A DNA stretch of 64,000 nucleotides from Streptomyces sp. ITFR-21. Its GTDB lineage: Bacteria; Actinomycetota; Actinomycetes; Streptomycetales; Streptomycetaceae. Where the stretch lies: positions 496,001 to 560,000 of the forward strand of contig NZ_CP134605.1 in NCBI RefSeq assembly GCF_031844685.1, read 5' to 3'. Made by a program: the position numbers and the translations under genes. The notes under the pieces are model-generated. The model was given only the letters and a program-made list of their open reading frames with translations. It ran no database searches and was not told the DNA's origin. How positions within the stretch are numbered: position 1 is the stretch's first letter; each line of letters opens with the position of its first letter. Of this stretch, positions 47,317 to 58,819 are shown one piece after another.

Positions 47317-47531
47317 TCCGTCGTTCCCGCCACACGGTCAGGGGGTGGTCACGTCCGCGCCGGTCAGTGTCACATCGGCCGGCCGGCCTCGCGCGGCAGC
47401 CGCTTGCCCGGCAGCCGCTTGCCCGGGAGCCGGGCGGCCACCATGGTGGAGCCGCCGCCTTCGCCCGCGCCGTACGTGTGTCCCGGTCGGGCGGCGGTAC
47501 GCATCCCGGAGAAAACCGGAAGGAAGACGCC

Positions 47532-48272
47532 GTGCAGACCCCCTTTCAGACCACGTTCCGCGAGGCGCGCGACACCCTCGTCCCCGATCCGGCCGGGCCG
47601 CACGGTCCGCTGCCGCCGCTGCTGTTGGGGCTGACGGTGGTCACCGGTCTGGTGGACGCCTTCAGCTATCTGTCGCTGGGCCATGTCTTCGTCGCCAACA
47701 TGACCGGAAACGTCGTCTTCATGGCGTTCTCGCTGGCCGGCGCGAGCGGCTTCTCGGTACTGGCGTCCGTGCTGTCGCTGCTGTCGTTCACGGCCGGGGC
47801 GGCGGCCGGCGGGGTGCTCGCACAGCGGGTGACCGCGCACCGGGCCCGACTGCTGCTCGGGGCGACCGTGGCCCAGGTGGTGCTGGTGCTGGCCGGCTGG
47901 GTGATGAGCCGGCTGGTCGACCTGCCGGCCGGCGGCGGCGACCGGTGGACGCTGATCCTGCTGCTGGGACTGGCGATGGGCCTGCAGAACGCGGTGGTAC
48001 GCCGGTTGGCGGTACCTGATCTGACCACGACCGTGCTGACCTTGACCATCACCGGCATCGCGGCGGACGCGCGGTTCGCGGGCGGCGCGTCGAGCAGGTC
48101 CGGGCGGCGGCTGCTGTCGGCGCTGGCGATGTTCCTGGGGGCGCTGGCCGGGGCCGCGCTGATCGGCCACGGCCACGCGGATCTGCCGCTGCTGCTGGGC
48201 GCGGTGGCGCTGGCCGCGGTGGCGGCGGGCCTGCTGCCGCACCGGCGGTCGGCGGCGGCCTGGACCGGGTGA
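47532..48272 (+). CDS. YoaK/DUF1275 family membrane protein
   Basis: 246 residues, GTG 47532 after GGAAGGAAG. Six hydrophobic spans. The family mark is LTVVTGLVDAFSYLSLGHVF followed by VANMTGNVVFMAFSLAG and, later, LAMGLQNAVVRRLAVPDLTT with TVLTLTITGIAAD. Function is unknown; the family is widespread in bacteria as a putative small-molecule transporter. Confidence 0.88.
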   Translation: MQTPFQTTFREARDTLVPDPAGPHGPLPPLLLGLTVVTGLVDAFSYLSLGHVFVANMTGNVVFMAFSLAGASGFSVLASVLSLLSFTAGAAAGGVLAQRVTAHRARLLLGATVAQVVLVLAGWVMSRLVDLPAGGGDRWTLILLLGLAMGLQNAVVRRLAVPDLTTTVLTLTITGIAADARFAGGASSRSGRRLLSALAMFLGALAGAALIGHGHADLPLLLGAVALAAVAAGLLPHRRSAAAWTG

Positions 48273-48543
48273 GGCGCCCGGCTCTCTCCGCTCCCCCGCT
48301 TCCCCGCCCGGCCGGCGGGGACCGGGACCCGCGGCTCTTTCGTGACGGAATGTGACCGGGCGGCGTACGGCGGACGCGCGCCGGGGCCGGGGCAGGCGTG
48401 CCGGCCCCGGCCCGGCTTCCTGGCCTCCTTACGGGCGTTTCTTTCGGCCGTGCGGGACAACCGGCGCCGCCGGGGGAAGAAGGAGAGGGGCACGCCTCCG
48501 TGCCCGCCACGCTCCGACCGACTACGAGGTGTGAGGTCCCGCC

Positions 48544-49956
48544 GTGCGCCAGCCGAGCATCCCTCCTGAGCCGAGGACCCCCCGCACCGCCCCGGCCGCC
48601 GCGCTCTCCGGTCCGGCGGCCGCGCGCGCGGCGGCCCGCCGCCCGGTGCTCTGCGCGGTCGCCCTCGGCGTGCTGGTCGCCGTCGCCGCCTGCGGTAACG
48701 GCGGGGGGACGACATCGGCGACCTCCACCCCCGCCGCGCCCTCCTCGTCGGCCACCGCAGGCGGCACCCCCACCACGACGGGCTCGACCACCACCGCCTC
48801 CGATACCGCCGCCCCGTCCCCTTCGGCCTCCGCGTCCGGTGGCGCGACGCCGGTGCCGCCCGTACCGACCGCCTCCGGATCCGGCTCCACCGAGCCCGCG
48901 GCGAACTGCGTGGACCGGGCGGTGGCCGCCATGTCGCGGGCCCAGCAGGTCGGGCAGCTGTTCATGACGGCGGTGACCACCTCGGGCCTGACGTCCGCCG
49001 AGGCCACCGCGATCACCCGGGGCCGGGTCGGCGCGGTCATCCTGATCAGGCACACCGCCGGGGGAACCGCCGCGGTCAAGCCGGTGGCCGAGCGGGTGCA
49101 GACGCTGGCCCCGCGGCTGGAGGGCGGCGTCACGGTACGGATGCTGGTCTCCACCGACCAGGAGGGCGGCCGGGTCCAGGTACTCAACGGGCCGGGCTTC
49201 TCGGCGATCCCGAGCGCGGTGTCCCAGGGGACGTGGTCGGCGTCCCGGCTGCGAAGCAGCGCGGCCGGCTGGGGGCGGCAGCTGGCCGCCGCCGGGGCCA
49301 ACATGAACCTCGCGCCGGTCGGCGACACGGTGCCGCCCGGCCTGAAGGACGTCAACGCGCCCATCGGCAGGCTGGACCGCGAGTTCGGCGACGACCCGGC
49401 GACCGTGGCCTCGCACAGCACCGCCTTCCTGCGCGGCATGCTCCAGGCCGGGGTGATCCCGACCGTCAAGCACTTCCCGGGCCTCGGCCGGGTGACCGGC
49501 AACACCGACCTCACCGCGGACGTGGTGGACGGCACCACCACCCGCACCGACCCCTTCCTGCGGCCGTTCCGCGACGCGGTGCACGCCGGGGTGCCGTTCG
49601 TGATGGTCTCCTCGGCCGTCTACACCCGTATCGACCCCGGACACCAGGCGGTCTTCTCCACCGCGGTGATCCGCGGCCTGCTGCGCGGCTCGCTCGGCTT
49701 CAAGGGCGCGGTCATCTCCGACGACCTCGGCCAGGCCGTCGCGGTCAGCGACCACACCCCGGCCCAGCGGGCGCTGGACTTCATCGGGGCCGGCGGCAAC
49801 ATGGTGCTCACCGTCAAACCGGGCGACATCGCGCCGATGACGGCCGCGGTGCTCGGCCGGATGGCGGACAACGCGGCCTTCCGCAAGGACGTGGCCGACA
49901 GCGTACGGCGGGTGCTGACCGCTAAGCGGAACGCGGGACTGCTGACCTGCGGCTGA
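48544..49956 (+). CDS. Lipoprotein GH3 beta-N-acetylglucosaminidase (NagZ-like)
   Basis: 470 residues, GTG 48544. A hydrophobic segment ends in VAVAACGNGG, a lipobox, so the mature protein is membrane-anchored outside the cell. It is followed by a Ser/Thr/Pro linker of about 70 residues. The GH3 N-terminal barrel shows MLVSTDQEGGRVQVLNGPGF, MNLAPVGDTVPPGLKDVNAP and the NagZ-type loop IPTVKHFPGLGRVTGNTD; the nucleophile Asp is in GAVISDDLGQAVAV. Members release N-acetylglucosamine from peptidoglycan or chitin fragments. Complete and apparently functional, unlike the two other GH3 remnants here. Confidence 0.92.
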   Translation: MRQPSIPPEPRTPRTAPAAALSGPAAARAAARRPVLCAVALGVLVAVAACGNGGGTTSATSTPAAPSSSATAGGTPTTTGSTTTASDTAAPSPSASASGGATPVPPVPTASGSGSTEPAANCVDRAVAAMSRAQQVGQLFMTAVTTSGLTSAEATAITRGRVGAVILIRHTAGGTAAVKPVAERVQTLAPRLEGGVTVRMLVSTDQEGGRVQVLNGPGFSAIPSAVSQGTWSASRLRSSAAGWGRQLAAAGANMNLAPVGDTVPPGLKDVNAPIGRLDREFGDDPATVASHSTAFLRGMLQAGVIPTVKHFPGLGRVTGNTDLTADVVDGTTTRTDPFLRPFRDAVHAGVPFVMVSSAVYTRIDPGHQAVFSTAVIRGLLRGSLGFKGAVISDDLGQAVAVSDHTPAQRALDFIGAGGNMVLTVKPGDIAPMTAAVLGRMADNAAFRKDVADSVRRVLTAKRNAGLLTCG

Positions 49957-50039
49957 CGGCGAGGGACCGCGGCGGGCGGAGGCGGGCGGGCAGAGGCGGG
50001 CGGGCGGCGTGGCCGCCGCAGGCCGGTGACGGCAGGTGG

Positions 50040-50670
50040 CGGCCCGGCGCGACTGGCTGCCCGCGCACCTGGTCTACGAGCGGATGGGCGCCGCCTACGA
50101 CACCTTCGGTGACGCGGACGGCGCGATCAACGGCACCGTCGCGCTGGGCCCGGAGGCGGTCCACGACCCGGCTTCACCGGCTTCCACCGGCTGGAGTAGG
50201 GGCTGTGGCACGGGGAGTGCGCGAAGGCGCTGCGCGCCCCCGCCGACCGGCTGGCCAAGGACACCGGCGCGCTGCGGGACGGCTGGTCCGACCAGCGGAT
50301 GGACCCGGCCGACATGGGTCTGCGGGCGCACGAGATCATCGAGAACGCCGAGCAGTTCGAGCTGACCGGCCGCACCGACTACGGCAGCGGTACCAACCTG
50401 GCCACCGCGAGTGCCAACATCGACGGCACCCGGCAGATCCTGGCCGAGCTCACCTCCCTGCTGGTGCCGCGCGACGCCGGCCTGGCGCAGCTCGACGCCT
50501 CGCTGGACCGCGCCCAGCAGGACCTGGACGCACGGCACCACGGCGGGACCTGGACCCCGCTGGCCGAACTGACGCGCGCCCAGCGCGAGCGGGTCAACGC
50601 CGACTTCGGCGATCTGCTGGAACGACTCGCCCCGGTGGCGGCGATCTTCGAGGTACGGAGGACGGCATGA
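50040..50670 (+). pseudogene. efeO: Decayed EfeO (iron-uptake M75 domain) remnant
   Basis: The C-terminal M75/imelysin part of EfeO: DWLPAHLVYERMGAAYDTFG, MDPADMGLRAHEIIENAEQF, TGRTDYGSGTNLATASANID, and the end FEVRRTA. The N-terminus and cupredoxin-like part are missing. After GPEAVHDP a base is lost near 50170 (the natural GFTGFHRLE continues in the next frame), and TAG at 50197-50199 replaces the Tyr codon of the expected LEYGLWHG. The stop overlaps the next ATG (ATGA), preserving the old efeO-efeB junction. No efeU is visible upstream. Confidence 0.82.
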
Positions 50671-51074
50671 CCGACACGCACGAGCCGACCGGCACCGGCG
50701 ACCTGCGACGGCGCGGGTTCCTGCGCGGCGCCGCGCTGGGTGTGGGCGCGGTCGGCGCGGTGGCCGGCGGCGCGGCGCCGCTGGCCGGCGGTACCGCCTC
50801 CGCCAGCGCCCCCGCGCCGTCCGCGCGGCGCGGCGCCGACTTCCACGGGCCCCACCAGGCCGGTATCGCCGAACCGGTGACGCGGTCCACCGCGTTCCTG
50901 TCCTTCGACGTGACCGCGGCCGACCGGCGGGAGCTCACCGAGCTGCTGCACACGGTCACCGACCGGGCCCGTTTCCTGGCCACCGGCGGCACGCCCGCGC
51001 AGCTCGGCATCACCGACTCCCCGTCGGACAACCGCCAACGGGGCCGTCCGCCCGGCCTCGTGACCGCGCCCTGA
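50667..51074 (+). pseudogene. efeB: Truncated EfeB (Tat-exported DyP-type peroxidase)
   Basis: Only the first ~125 residues remain. The Tat motif DLRRRGFLRGAALG and a long hydrophobic segment lead to the DyP start FHGPHQAGIAEPVTRSTAFL, FDVTAADRRELTELLHTVTD and RARFLATGGTPAQLGITDSP. After SDN the sequence turns into unrelated RQRGRPPGLVTAP and stops. The haem-binding core (about 300 residues) is gone. It is coupled to the dead efeO by ATGA. Loss of the EfeUOB iron system here would have to be covered by another uptake route. Confidence 0.82.
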
Positions 51075-51126
51075 CGGCGCGGTGGGCCCCCGCCCGCGGG
51101 TGGGACCCCACGCACCCGCACGGCCG

Positions 51127-51161
51127 AGGGGCCGCCCCGGCAACCGCGGGGGCGGCCCTTC
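51127..51161. terminator. Hairpin after the efeB remnant
   Basis: AGGGGCCGCCCC pairs (one mismatch) with GGGGCGGCCCTT around a loop of about 10 bases, 52 bases after the remnant's stop. Confidence 0.5.
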
Positions 51162-51312
51162 GGATGACCGCCCGTCACACCGGTCCCACCCGGCCGTCGT
51201 GCTCTTGCGTTCACGATCTGAAGACATGCCAACGCCCAGCCGGACGGCACGACCTCTTTGCCGGAATTGGTGAAGCTTCTCCGTTTCCCGGATCCCGCCT
51301 TGTGCACAACTC

Positions 51313-51318
51313 TTGACA
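51313..51318 (+). promoter_or_regulatory. -35-like TTGACA upstream of the beta-helix protein
   Basis: A consensus TTGACA in an AT-richer stretch 174 bases before the 51492 start; a weak -10 candidate (AAACAT) follows 18 bases later. Operator site 3 (51358-51369) lies just downstream, well placed for repression. Confidence 0.35.
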
Positions 51319-51357
51319 TGGATGAAACACAGGGAGAAACATCACGGTGTGCATGGG

Positions 51358-51369
51358 GAGAGCGCTCTC
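51358..51369. promoter_or_regulatory. GAGAGCGCTCTC operator, site 3
   Basis: Third copy of the palindrome found at 27516 and 28760, here 123 bases before a secreted polysaccharide-active protein gene and just downstream of TTGACA. Confidence 0.6.
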
Positions 51370-51491
51370 ACTCGGCAACCGGAGTGTGCTCGCCCACAGT
51401 TCATCATGATCACGGCATCTCGCCGTTCCACCGGTCACGGCGGAACGGTTATCCACTTCTGCCCCCACCTGTGGAACCAGGAGAGTTGCTC

Positions 51492-54122
<2,631 letters not shown>

Positions 54123-54133
54123 ACGGCTGACGG

Positions 54134-54157
54134 CGGCGGCGCGGTGACGCGCCGCCG
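54134..54157. terminator. Hairpin after the beta-helix protein gene
   Basis: CGGCGGCGCG, GTGA loop, CGCGCCGCCG, 12 bases after the stop. Confidence 0.7.
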
Positions 54158-54180
54158 GCAGGGCCGGGTAGTACCAGCAT

Positions 54181-54216
54181 GAGGGGCCGTCGCCCTGCCA
54201 AGGGCGGCGGCCCCTC
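54181..54216. terminator. Second hairpin, 16-bp stem
   Basis: GAGGGGCCGTCGCCCT, GCCA loop, AGGGCGGCGGCCCCTC, with a single G-T mismatch. Tandem to the previous hairpin. Confidence 0.7.
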
Positions 54217-54302
54217 GGCATGTCCGGACCAGGAGGCTGATTCGGGATCGTACATAAACCACGGGGATGCGGTGCTCATGACCCACCGCGGCAGCCGGGT
54301 TC

Positions 54303-55125
54303 AGGCACGGTCGTGGTGGTCAACAGCGGTTCCGCGGTGACCATGCCGTGGGCCAACGGCGTCCGCGGCATCATCGAGAACTGGTACCCCGGCCAAGAAG
54401 ACGGCACCGCCATCGCCCGACTCCTCCACGGCGACGTCAACTTCCCCGGCAAACCCCCCGTACCCCTCCCACAGAGCCTGAACGACATCCCCGCCCACAC
54501 CACCCCCCAGTGGCCCGGCCAGAACAACACCGTCCAACACACCGAAGGCCGCAACATCGGCTACCGCTGGTACGACAGCCAGAACAAAACCCCGCTCCAC
54601 CCCTTCGGCTACAAACTCTCCTCCACGACCTTCGACTACCCCGCTCTGACCGTCTGCCAGCCGGACACGAACGGAAACGTCACCGCCGCCTTCGACATAC
54701 AGAACACCGGCACCAAAACCGGCACCGAAATCACCCAGGCCTACCCAGGACAACCGGCCACCACCGGCAAACCACCCAAAAACCTACGAGACCTCCAACG
54801 CGCCACCCGCAACCCCGGCCGAACCCGGCACATCACCCTCACCCTCAACGCCCGCAGCCTCCAGTACTGGAACAACGGCCGGACCAACGCCACCGGCACC
54901 GACACCGTCTCCACCGGCTCCTCCTCCCGCGACATCCGACTCACCGGCACCACCACGATCCCCACAAGCGGGGGCATGACGCCGCCCGGCCAGACCACCC
55001 CGATCACCTTGCGGGCGCACGCCAACAACCAGTACGTGACGGCCGAGAACGCGGGCGCCGCCGCGCTGATCGCCAACCGCACGGCGATCGGCCCCTGGGA
55101 AAAGTCCGACCCGATCCACGACTGA
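54303..55125 (+). pseudogene. GH3 C-terminal remnant with fascin-like lobe
   Basis: The frame opens in the middle of a GH3 beta-glucosidase C-terminal sandwich: VVVNSGSAVTMPWANGVRGI, ENWYPGQEDGTAIARLLHGD, IGYRWYDSQNKTPLHPFGYK, then the fibronectin-III-like end (TAAFDIQNTGTKTGTEITQA, STGSSSRDIRLTGTTTIP). No start codon with SD, signal peptide or catalytic barrel precedes it. The last 41 codons are one fascin-like lobe ending IHD and a TGA. Third codon positions are C/A-rich (CGA, AAA, CCA are frequent), unlike most genes here. Confidence 0.82.
55000..55122 (+). other. Fascin-like single lobe, copy C
   Basis: 41 codons LRAHANNQYVTAENAG ... LIANRTAIGPWEKSDPIHD. It ends the GH3 C-terminal remnant; the final residues diverge from copies A and B. 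Confidence 0.75.
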
Positions 55126-55272
55126 CGGTCCACGCACAGCCGGCCCCCTCCCCGTACCGCGGTGGCCCCGTCCCCCCGGACAGGGCCACCGCCCCTGGCA
55201 CGTACAAGAGTTGTACGGGAGGCAGGCGCCCGGCGCACGGCCCGCGCTCCGCGGCGGGCGGGAAGGTGGTGC

Positions 55273-56268
55273 CTAGGGCCGGTCGGCCGGGCGGTCCATG
55301 CCCTCGGCGGAGCGGGCCGCGAGGACGGCCGGGGCGCCGGCGGGGTGGACGGGCGGGTCGAAGTAGCAGCGGATCGCGGTGCCGTCAGGGCCGGTGTACT
55401 GGCGTACCAGGTCGGCGAGCTGGTGGACCATCAGCAGGCCGCGGCCGCCCGGCCGGCCGGGCGGGGGGACTTCGCGGCCGGCCAGCGGGTCGCCGATCCG
55501 GCCGCCGTCGCGGACCTCGCAGGCCAGCCGGCCGTCCTCGGCCCACAGCCGGATCACGCCCGAACCACCGCCGTGCAGCACGCTGTTGGTGGTCAGTTCG
55601 GAGACCGCGAGCGCCACGTCGTCCAGCCGGGTCCCCCGCAGCCCCAGCCCGCCCGCCACCCGCACCGCGAACTCCCGGGCGCCGCGCAGCCCTTCCCGGT
55701 CGAAGGTGAGGCGGTCGGCGTACGGCGGTACGGCCAGCGGGGTGTTGTAGGACGCGGCAGCCCGCTCGGGCGCGTACCCGGCGCTGGTCCGCTCCCGGCC
55801 GCCCTCGATCACCGCCGGGTGGGTGGCGCGGGCGTCGGCGAGCGCGCGGGCGGTGAGCCGCTCGGCGTCGTAAGGGCACAGGATGGTGACCGGGCAGCCG
55901 TGGAAAGCGGCGTTGGTGAGTGCTTCGTGCTGGACGCAGGCGGGGTATTCGAGGTCGGTGCGGCCGGGCCACACCGGCTCCCCGACGATCCGTATCCGGC
56001 GGCCCGGCGGCTGGGCGTCGCAGAAGGCCCGCAGCACACCGGGGATGATCCGGCCGGGGTTGCGGCCCGCCGCGGCCATGTCGGTGAAGCGCACACCGGC
56101 CGCGTCGGCGCCCAGTGCGGCGCGCAGCAGCGCCAGCCGGTCAGGCGGTACCGCCGCCGCGACGGGTTCCCCGACGGCCAGTCCGGCGCGGACGAAGGCG
56201 GTGGTTCCGGCCAGGTACTCGGCGTCGCCCCGGTAGAAGAGCGCCGGATGAGCGAAGGCAGCGGTCAT
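55273..56268 (-). CDS. MEDS-domain/HATPase anti-sigma-type regulator
   Basis: 331 residues from ATG 56268 (MTAAFAHPALFYRGDAEYLA). The N-terminal half is a MEDS sensory domain (TTAFVRAGLAVGEPVAAAVP, RIRIVGEPVWPGRTDLEYPA, VTILCPYDAERLTARALADA). The C-terminal half is an RsbW-like HATPase_c kinase (DDVALAVSELTTNSVLHGGG with the N-box, and a Gly-rich lid PPPGRPGGRGLLMVHQLADL). Such proteins phosphorylate anti-anti-sigma factors or bind sigma factors in stress pathways. The target could be the sigma factor at 46293, but nothing links them directly. Confidence 0.87.
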   Translation of the reverse strand: MTAAFAHPALFYRGDAEYLAGTTAFVRAGLAVGEPVAAAVPPDRLALLRAALGADAAGVRFTDMAAAGRNPGRIIPGVLRAFCDAQPPGRRIRIVGEPVWPGRTDLEYPACVQHEALTNAAFHGCPVTILCPYDAERLTARALADARATHPAVIEGGRERTSAGYAPERAAASYNTPLAVPPYADRLTFDREGLRGAREFAVRVAGGLGLRGTRLDDVALAVSELTTNSVLHGGGSGVIRLWAEDGRLACEVRDGGRIGDPLAGREVPPPGRPGGRGLLMVHQLADLVRQYTGPDGTAIRCYFDPPVHPAGAPAVLAARSAEGMDRPADRP

Positions 56269-56555
56269 CGCGTCCCCGCGACGGCGGCGACCGCCGCTGT
56301 ACCCCGTGTGTCCCCGGTCACCACTGCGTCGGCCCCTTTCGGACATGTGTGCTGACGCCGCCAGTATGCGCCTGCCCCTGACCACGTCGACGCCGGGGAC
56401 CGACGCCGCGGTTGCGGCACCGTGACGGCGCCGTCACGGTCCCGGGCGCCGTGGCCGCGCCGGCGCCGCGGCCCGCGCCCCTCCGCGCCGGTCCAGGACC
56501 CCCGCCGCCGACCGCCGCCCCGGCCGCTCACCGCTCACGGCTCACGGCTCACAGC

Positions 56556-57362
56556 TCACAGCTCGGCGATGGCCAGGAACGCGGCGGCGAGGCTCTCGCT
56601 GTCCTCGCGGGTGACCGCGCGGTCGATCGCGGGGACGAGGTCGCGGCGCTCGTGCGACAGGTACTGGTACATCGTGGTGAGCGCGCCGTCCACGGTCAGG
56701 GTGCGGGTGTCCTCGGGGTGGCGGTCCATGAGGGCCCGGTCCAGGATGCTCTGGATCAGGTCGCCCTCCTGCCGGTCGCGCTCGACGAGACCCACGGCGA
56801 CGTCGTGCCGGAGCAGCACCTTGCGGACCGTAACCTCCTTGGCGGCGCAGTGCCGGGCGAAGGTGTCGGCGAGCGGCCGCAGCTCCTCCGGTTCGACGGT
56901 GCCGCGCATCCGCACGTCCTCGACCATGGCCAGCAGCATTCCGCCGGAGGTGGTCAGGCTCGCGCCGAGGCCGGTCGGCACCCGCTCCCCGTTGCGGCCG
57001 TAGACGGCCTCGGGGGCGGCCGCCGCGCCGGGGTCGTCCCGGTGCCGGCGGTGCGGCCAGGGGAAGGTCCGCCCGCGCGGACGGTCCGCCGGCCCCGCGG
57101 CCGGCCTCTCCTCCCGCTCCGCAGGTCCCGCCCGCTCCGCCTGTTCCCGCCGCTCCGGCCGGCCCGGCTGCTCCGGCCGACCCGCGGCCGGGTCCGCCGA
57201 CCGCTTCCCGTCCGCCGACCGCTTCCGACCGGCCGGCCCGGCCTCGTCGGCCGGATCCAGCCGCCGCGCGCCGCCCGGCCGCTCGCAGCGGTCCCGCAGG
57301 CGGCCCCTCAGCCTGCCCCGGCCGCTCCGGCCCGGCTCGTCGCGTTCGCTCGCTGCTGCCAT
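56556..57362 (-). CDS. Helical hemerythrin-like protein with Arg/Pro-rich N-terminus
   Basis: 268 residues from ATG 57362. The first ~120 residues are low-complexity Arg/Pro/Gly/Glu (repeats such as KRSADGKRSADP and RPEQPGRPERREQAERAG). The C-terminal ~145 residues form helices with ADTFARHCAAKEVTVRKVLL, LIQSILDRALMDRHPEDTRT and YQYLSHERRDLVPAIDRAVT, resembling a hemerythrin/HHE four-helix bundle, although not all metal ligands are evident. A role in metal, oxygen or redox sensing is possible. The true start may be later, since the N-terminus looks disordered. Confidence 0.55.
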   Translation of the reverse strand: MAAASERDEPGRSGRGRLRGRLRDRCERPGGARRLDPADEAGPAGRKRSADGKRSADPAAGRPEQPGRPERREQAERAGPAEREERPAAGPADRPRGRTFPWPHRRHRDDPGAAAAPEAVYGRNGERVPTGLGASLTTSGGMLLAMVEDVRMRGTVEPEELRPLADTFARHCAAKEVTVRKVLLRHDVAVGLVERDRQEGDLIQSILDRALMDRHPEDTRTLTVDGALTTMYQYLSHERRDLVPAIDRAVTREDSESLAAAFLAIAEL

Positions 57363-57465
57363 CGCACCGGCTCCTTCCGTACTCGTCCGCGGGTGCGGTC
57401 CCGTGGGGCGGCTGCCCCGGGGACGCGCCCCCGCCGTCCGTGCCCGCCGTCACTGCCGGTCGCCG

Positions 57466-57960
57466 TCAGTGCCAGTCGTCCTCCCCGGCTCCCGGCTCGT
57501 CCGGGTCGCCGACGACGTGAACCGCGGCCTCCTCCGCGGAGGCGGCGCCGCCGTCGATGCCGATGTCCTCGCCGCTCACCCCGTCCAGCCTCTGGTGGGC
57601 GCCCTCGTCGGGGCCCACCAGCCGGCCGGAGCGGCGGTCGCCGACCTCGCCGTCGAGCAGTTCGCCGTCGCTGTCGCTGCTGTCGCCGAGGTCGTCGCCC
57701 TCGTACGGCTGCTCGTCGGGGATCTCCCGCCGCAGCCTGTCGTCGAGGGACTCGCCGCTGTGCTGCTCGTCGGCGGTGGTGCCGGTGTCCTCGACGCCGA
57801 GCGGCCGTTCCGGCGGCGAGTAGCCCTCGTCGAGGACGTCGTCCACACCGCGGTCGTCCAGCGTGTCCTCCGGTTCCAGCGGCCCGGCGTCCTCGCGGAT
57901 CTCGCTGTCGTCCGGCTGGTAGACGTCGTCGCCCATGCCGAAGTCGGCGGACCGGTTCAT
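57466..57960 (-). CDS. Acidic DUF5709-like protein
   Basis: 164 residues from ATG 57960 (MNRSADFGMGDDVYQPDDSE), overlapping the PfpI stop by ATGA. Highly acidic, mostly disordered, with DTLDDRGVDDVLDEGYSPPE, RPLGVEDTGTTADEQHSGES and RRSGRLVGPDEGAHQRLDGV, a pattern I associate with DUF5709 proteins of streptomycetes. No enzymatic motif. Coupling to the DJ-1/PfpI protein suggests a shared stress function. Confidence 0.75.
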   Translation of the reverse strand: MNRSADFGMGDDVYQPDDSEIREDAGPLEPEDTLDDRGVDDVLDEGYSPPERPLGVEDTGTTADEQHSGESLDDRLRREIPDEQPYEGDDLGDSSDSDGELLDGEVGDRRSGRLVGPDEGAHQRLDGVSGEDIGIDGGAASAEEAAVHVVGDPDEPGAGEDDWH

Positions 57961-58496
57961 GTCCTCACCCCCACTTCCCGCAGTACCGCCCGGTTGAAGG
58001 CGTCCAGGTCGTCGGGCTTCCGACTGGTGATCAGCGTGTTGGGCCCGTTGTCGCAGACCACGACCTGCCGGTCCGTCCAGTCGCCGCCCGCGTTGCGGAT
58101 GTCGGTGCGCAGACTGGGCCAGGACGTGAGGCTGCGGCCGCGCACCACGTCGGCCTCGATCAGGGTCCACGGCGCGTGGCAGATCGCCGCGACCGGCTTG
58201 CCCGCCTCGAAGAAGGCGCGGGCGAAGGCCACCGCCTTCGGGTCGGTGCGCAGCGCGTCGGGGTTGGCGACGCCGCCGGGCAGCACCAGCAGGTCGAAGT
58301 CCTCGGCCGCGGCCCCGTCCACGGTCAGGTCCACCGGGAAGGTGTCGCCCTTGTCCAGGTGGTTGAACGCCTGGACCGTGCCGGACGCGGTGGACACCAG
58401 TCGCGGGGTCGCACCGGTCGCGGCGAGGGACTGCCAGGGGGAGGTGAGTTCGATCTGCTCGACGCCCTCCGGCGCCACCAGGAATGCGGTTCGCAC
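57957..58496 (-). CDS. DJ-1/PfpI family protein (type 1 glutamine amidotransferase-like)
   Basis: 179 residues, GTG 58496, with GAGAGGA upstream. The nucleophile elbow is KPVAAICHAPWTLIEADVVR with the reactive Cys in AICHA; an acidic residue comes from APEGVEQIE and the partner region is GGDWTDRQVVVCDNG. The family includes proteases, glyoxalase III-like deglycases and chaperones. It is the first gene of a two-gene unit with the acidic DUF5709-like protein, the usual companion of general-stress loci. Confidence 0.9.
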   Translation of the reverse strand: MRTAFLVAPEGVEQIELTSPWQSLAATGATPRLVSTASGTVQAFNHLDKGDTFPVDLTVDGAAAEDFDLLVLPGGVANPDALRTDPKAVAFARAFFEAGKPVAAICHAPWTLIEADVVRGRSLTSWPSLRTDIRNAGGDWTDRQVVVCDNGPNTLITSRKPDDLDAFNRAVLREVGVRT

Positions 58497-58819
58497 GGAC
58501 GATCACGTCCTCTCGCGTGTCGATCGGTCGTTCGGAGCAGGGCCGGACCCGCCAGGGATTCCCGGCCCTCCCCCGCTACGGGCGGCGCCTACCCGGGCCG
58601 CCTTACCGAAAACGGGCCCGGTGGATCACCCCTGTCGTCCATCATCTGCCGTCCGCCGGGACTTCGCCCGGCCGGACGGACACGGCCCGGCGGACACGGC
58701 CCGGCGGACACAGCCCGGCGGAGACGGCCGGGGAACGCGGCGCAGAGGGTCGCGAGGGCGGTACGGCCGCGAGGGCGCCGGCCGGCCGACGACGGGTACG
58801 GGGCCGGCCGGCGCCCGGC
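58497..58819. other. 323-bp gap with a 14-bp tandem repeat
   Basis: No gene. It contains the repeat at 58678-58730 and, near the left end, the promoter zone of the PfpI gene. Confidence 0.5.
58678..58730. repeat. 14-bp tandem repeat, about 3.8 units
   Basis: Units of GGACACGGCCCGGC (third unit GGACACAGCCCGGC, fourth GGAGACGGCCG). Non-coding; lies downstream of the DUF6328 gene, which is transcribed towards it. Confidence 0.8.
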
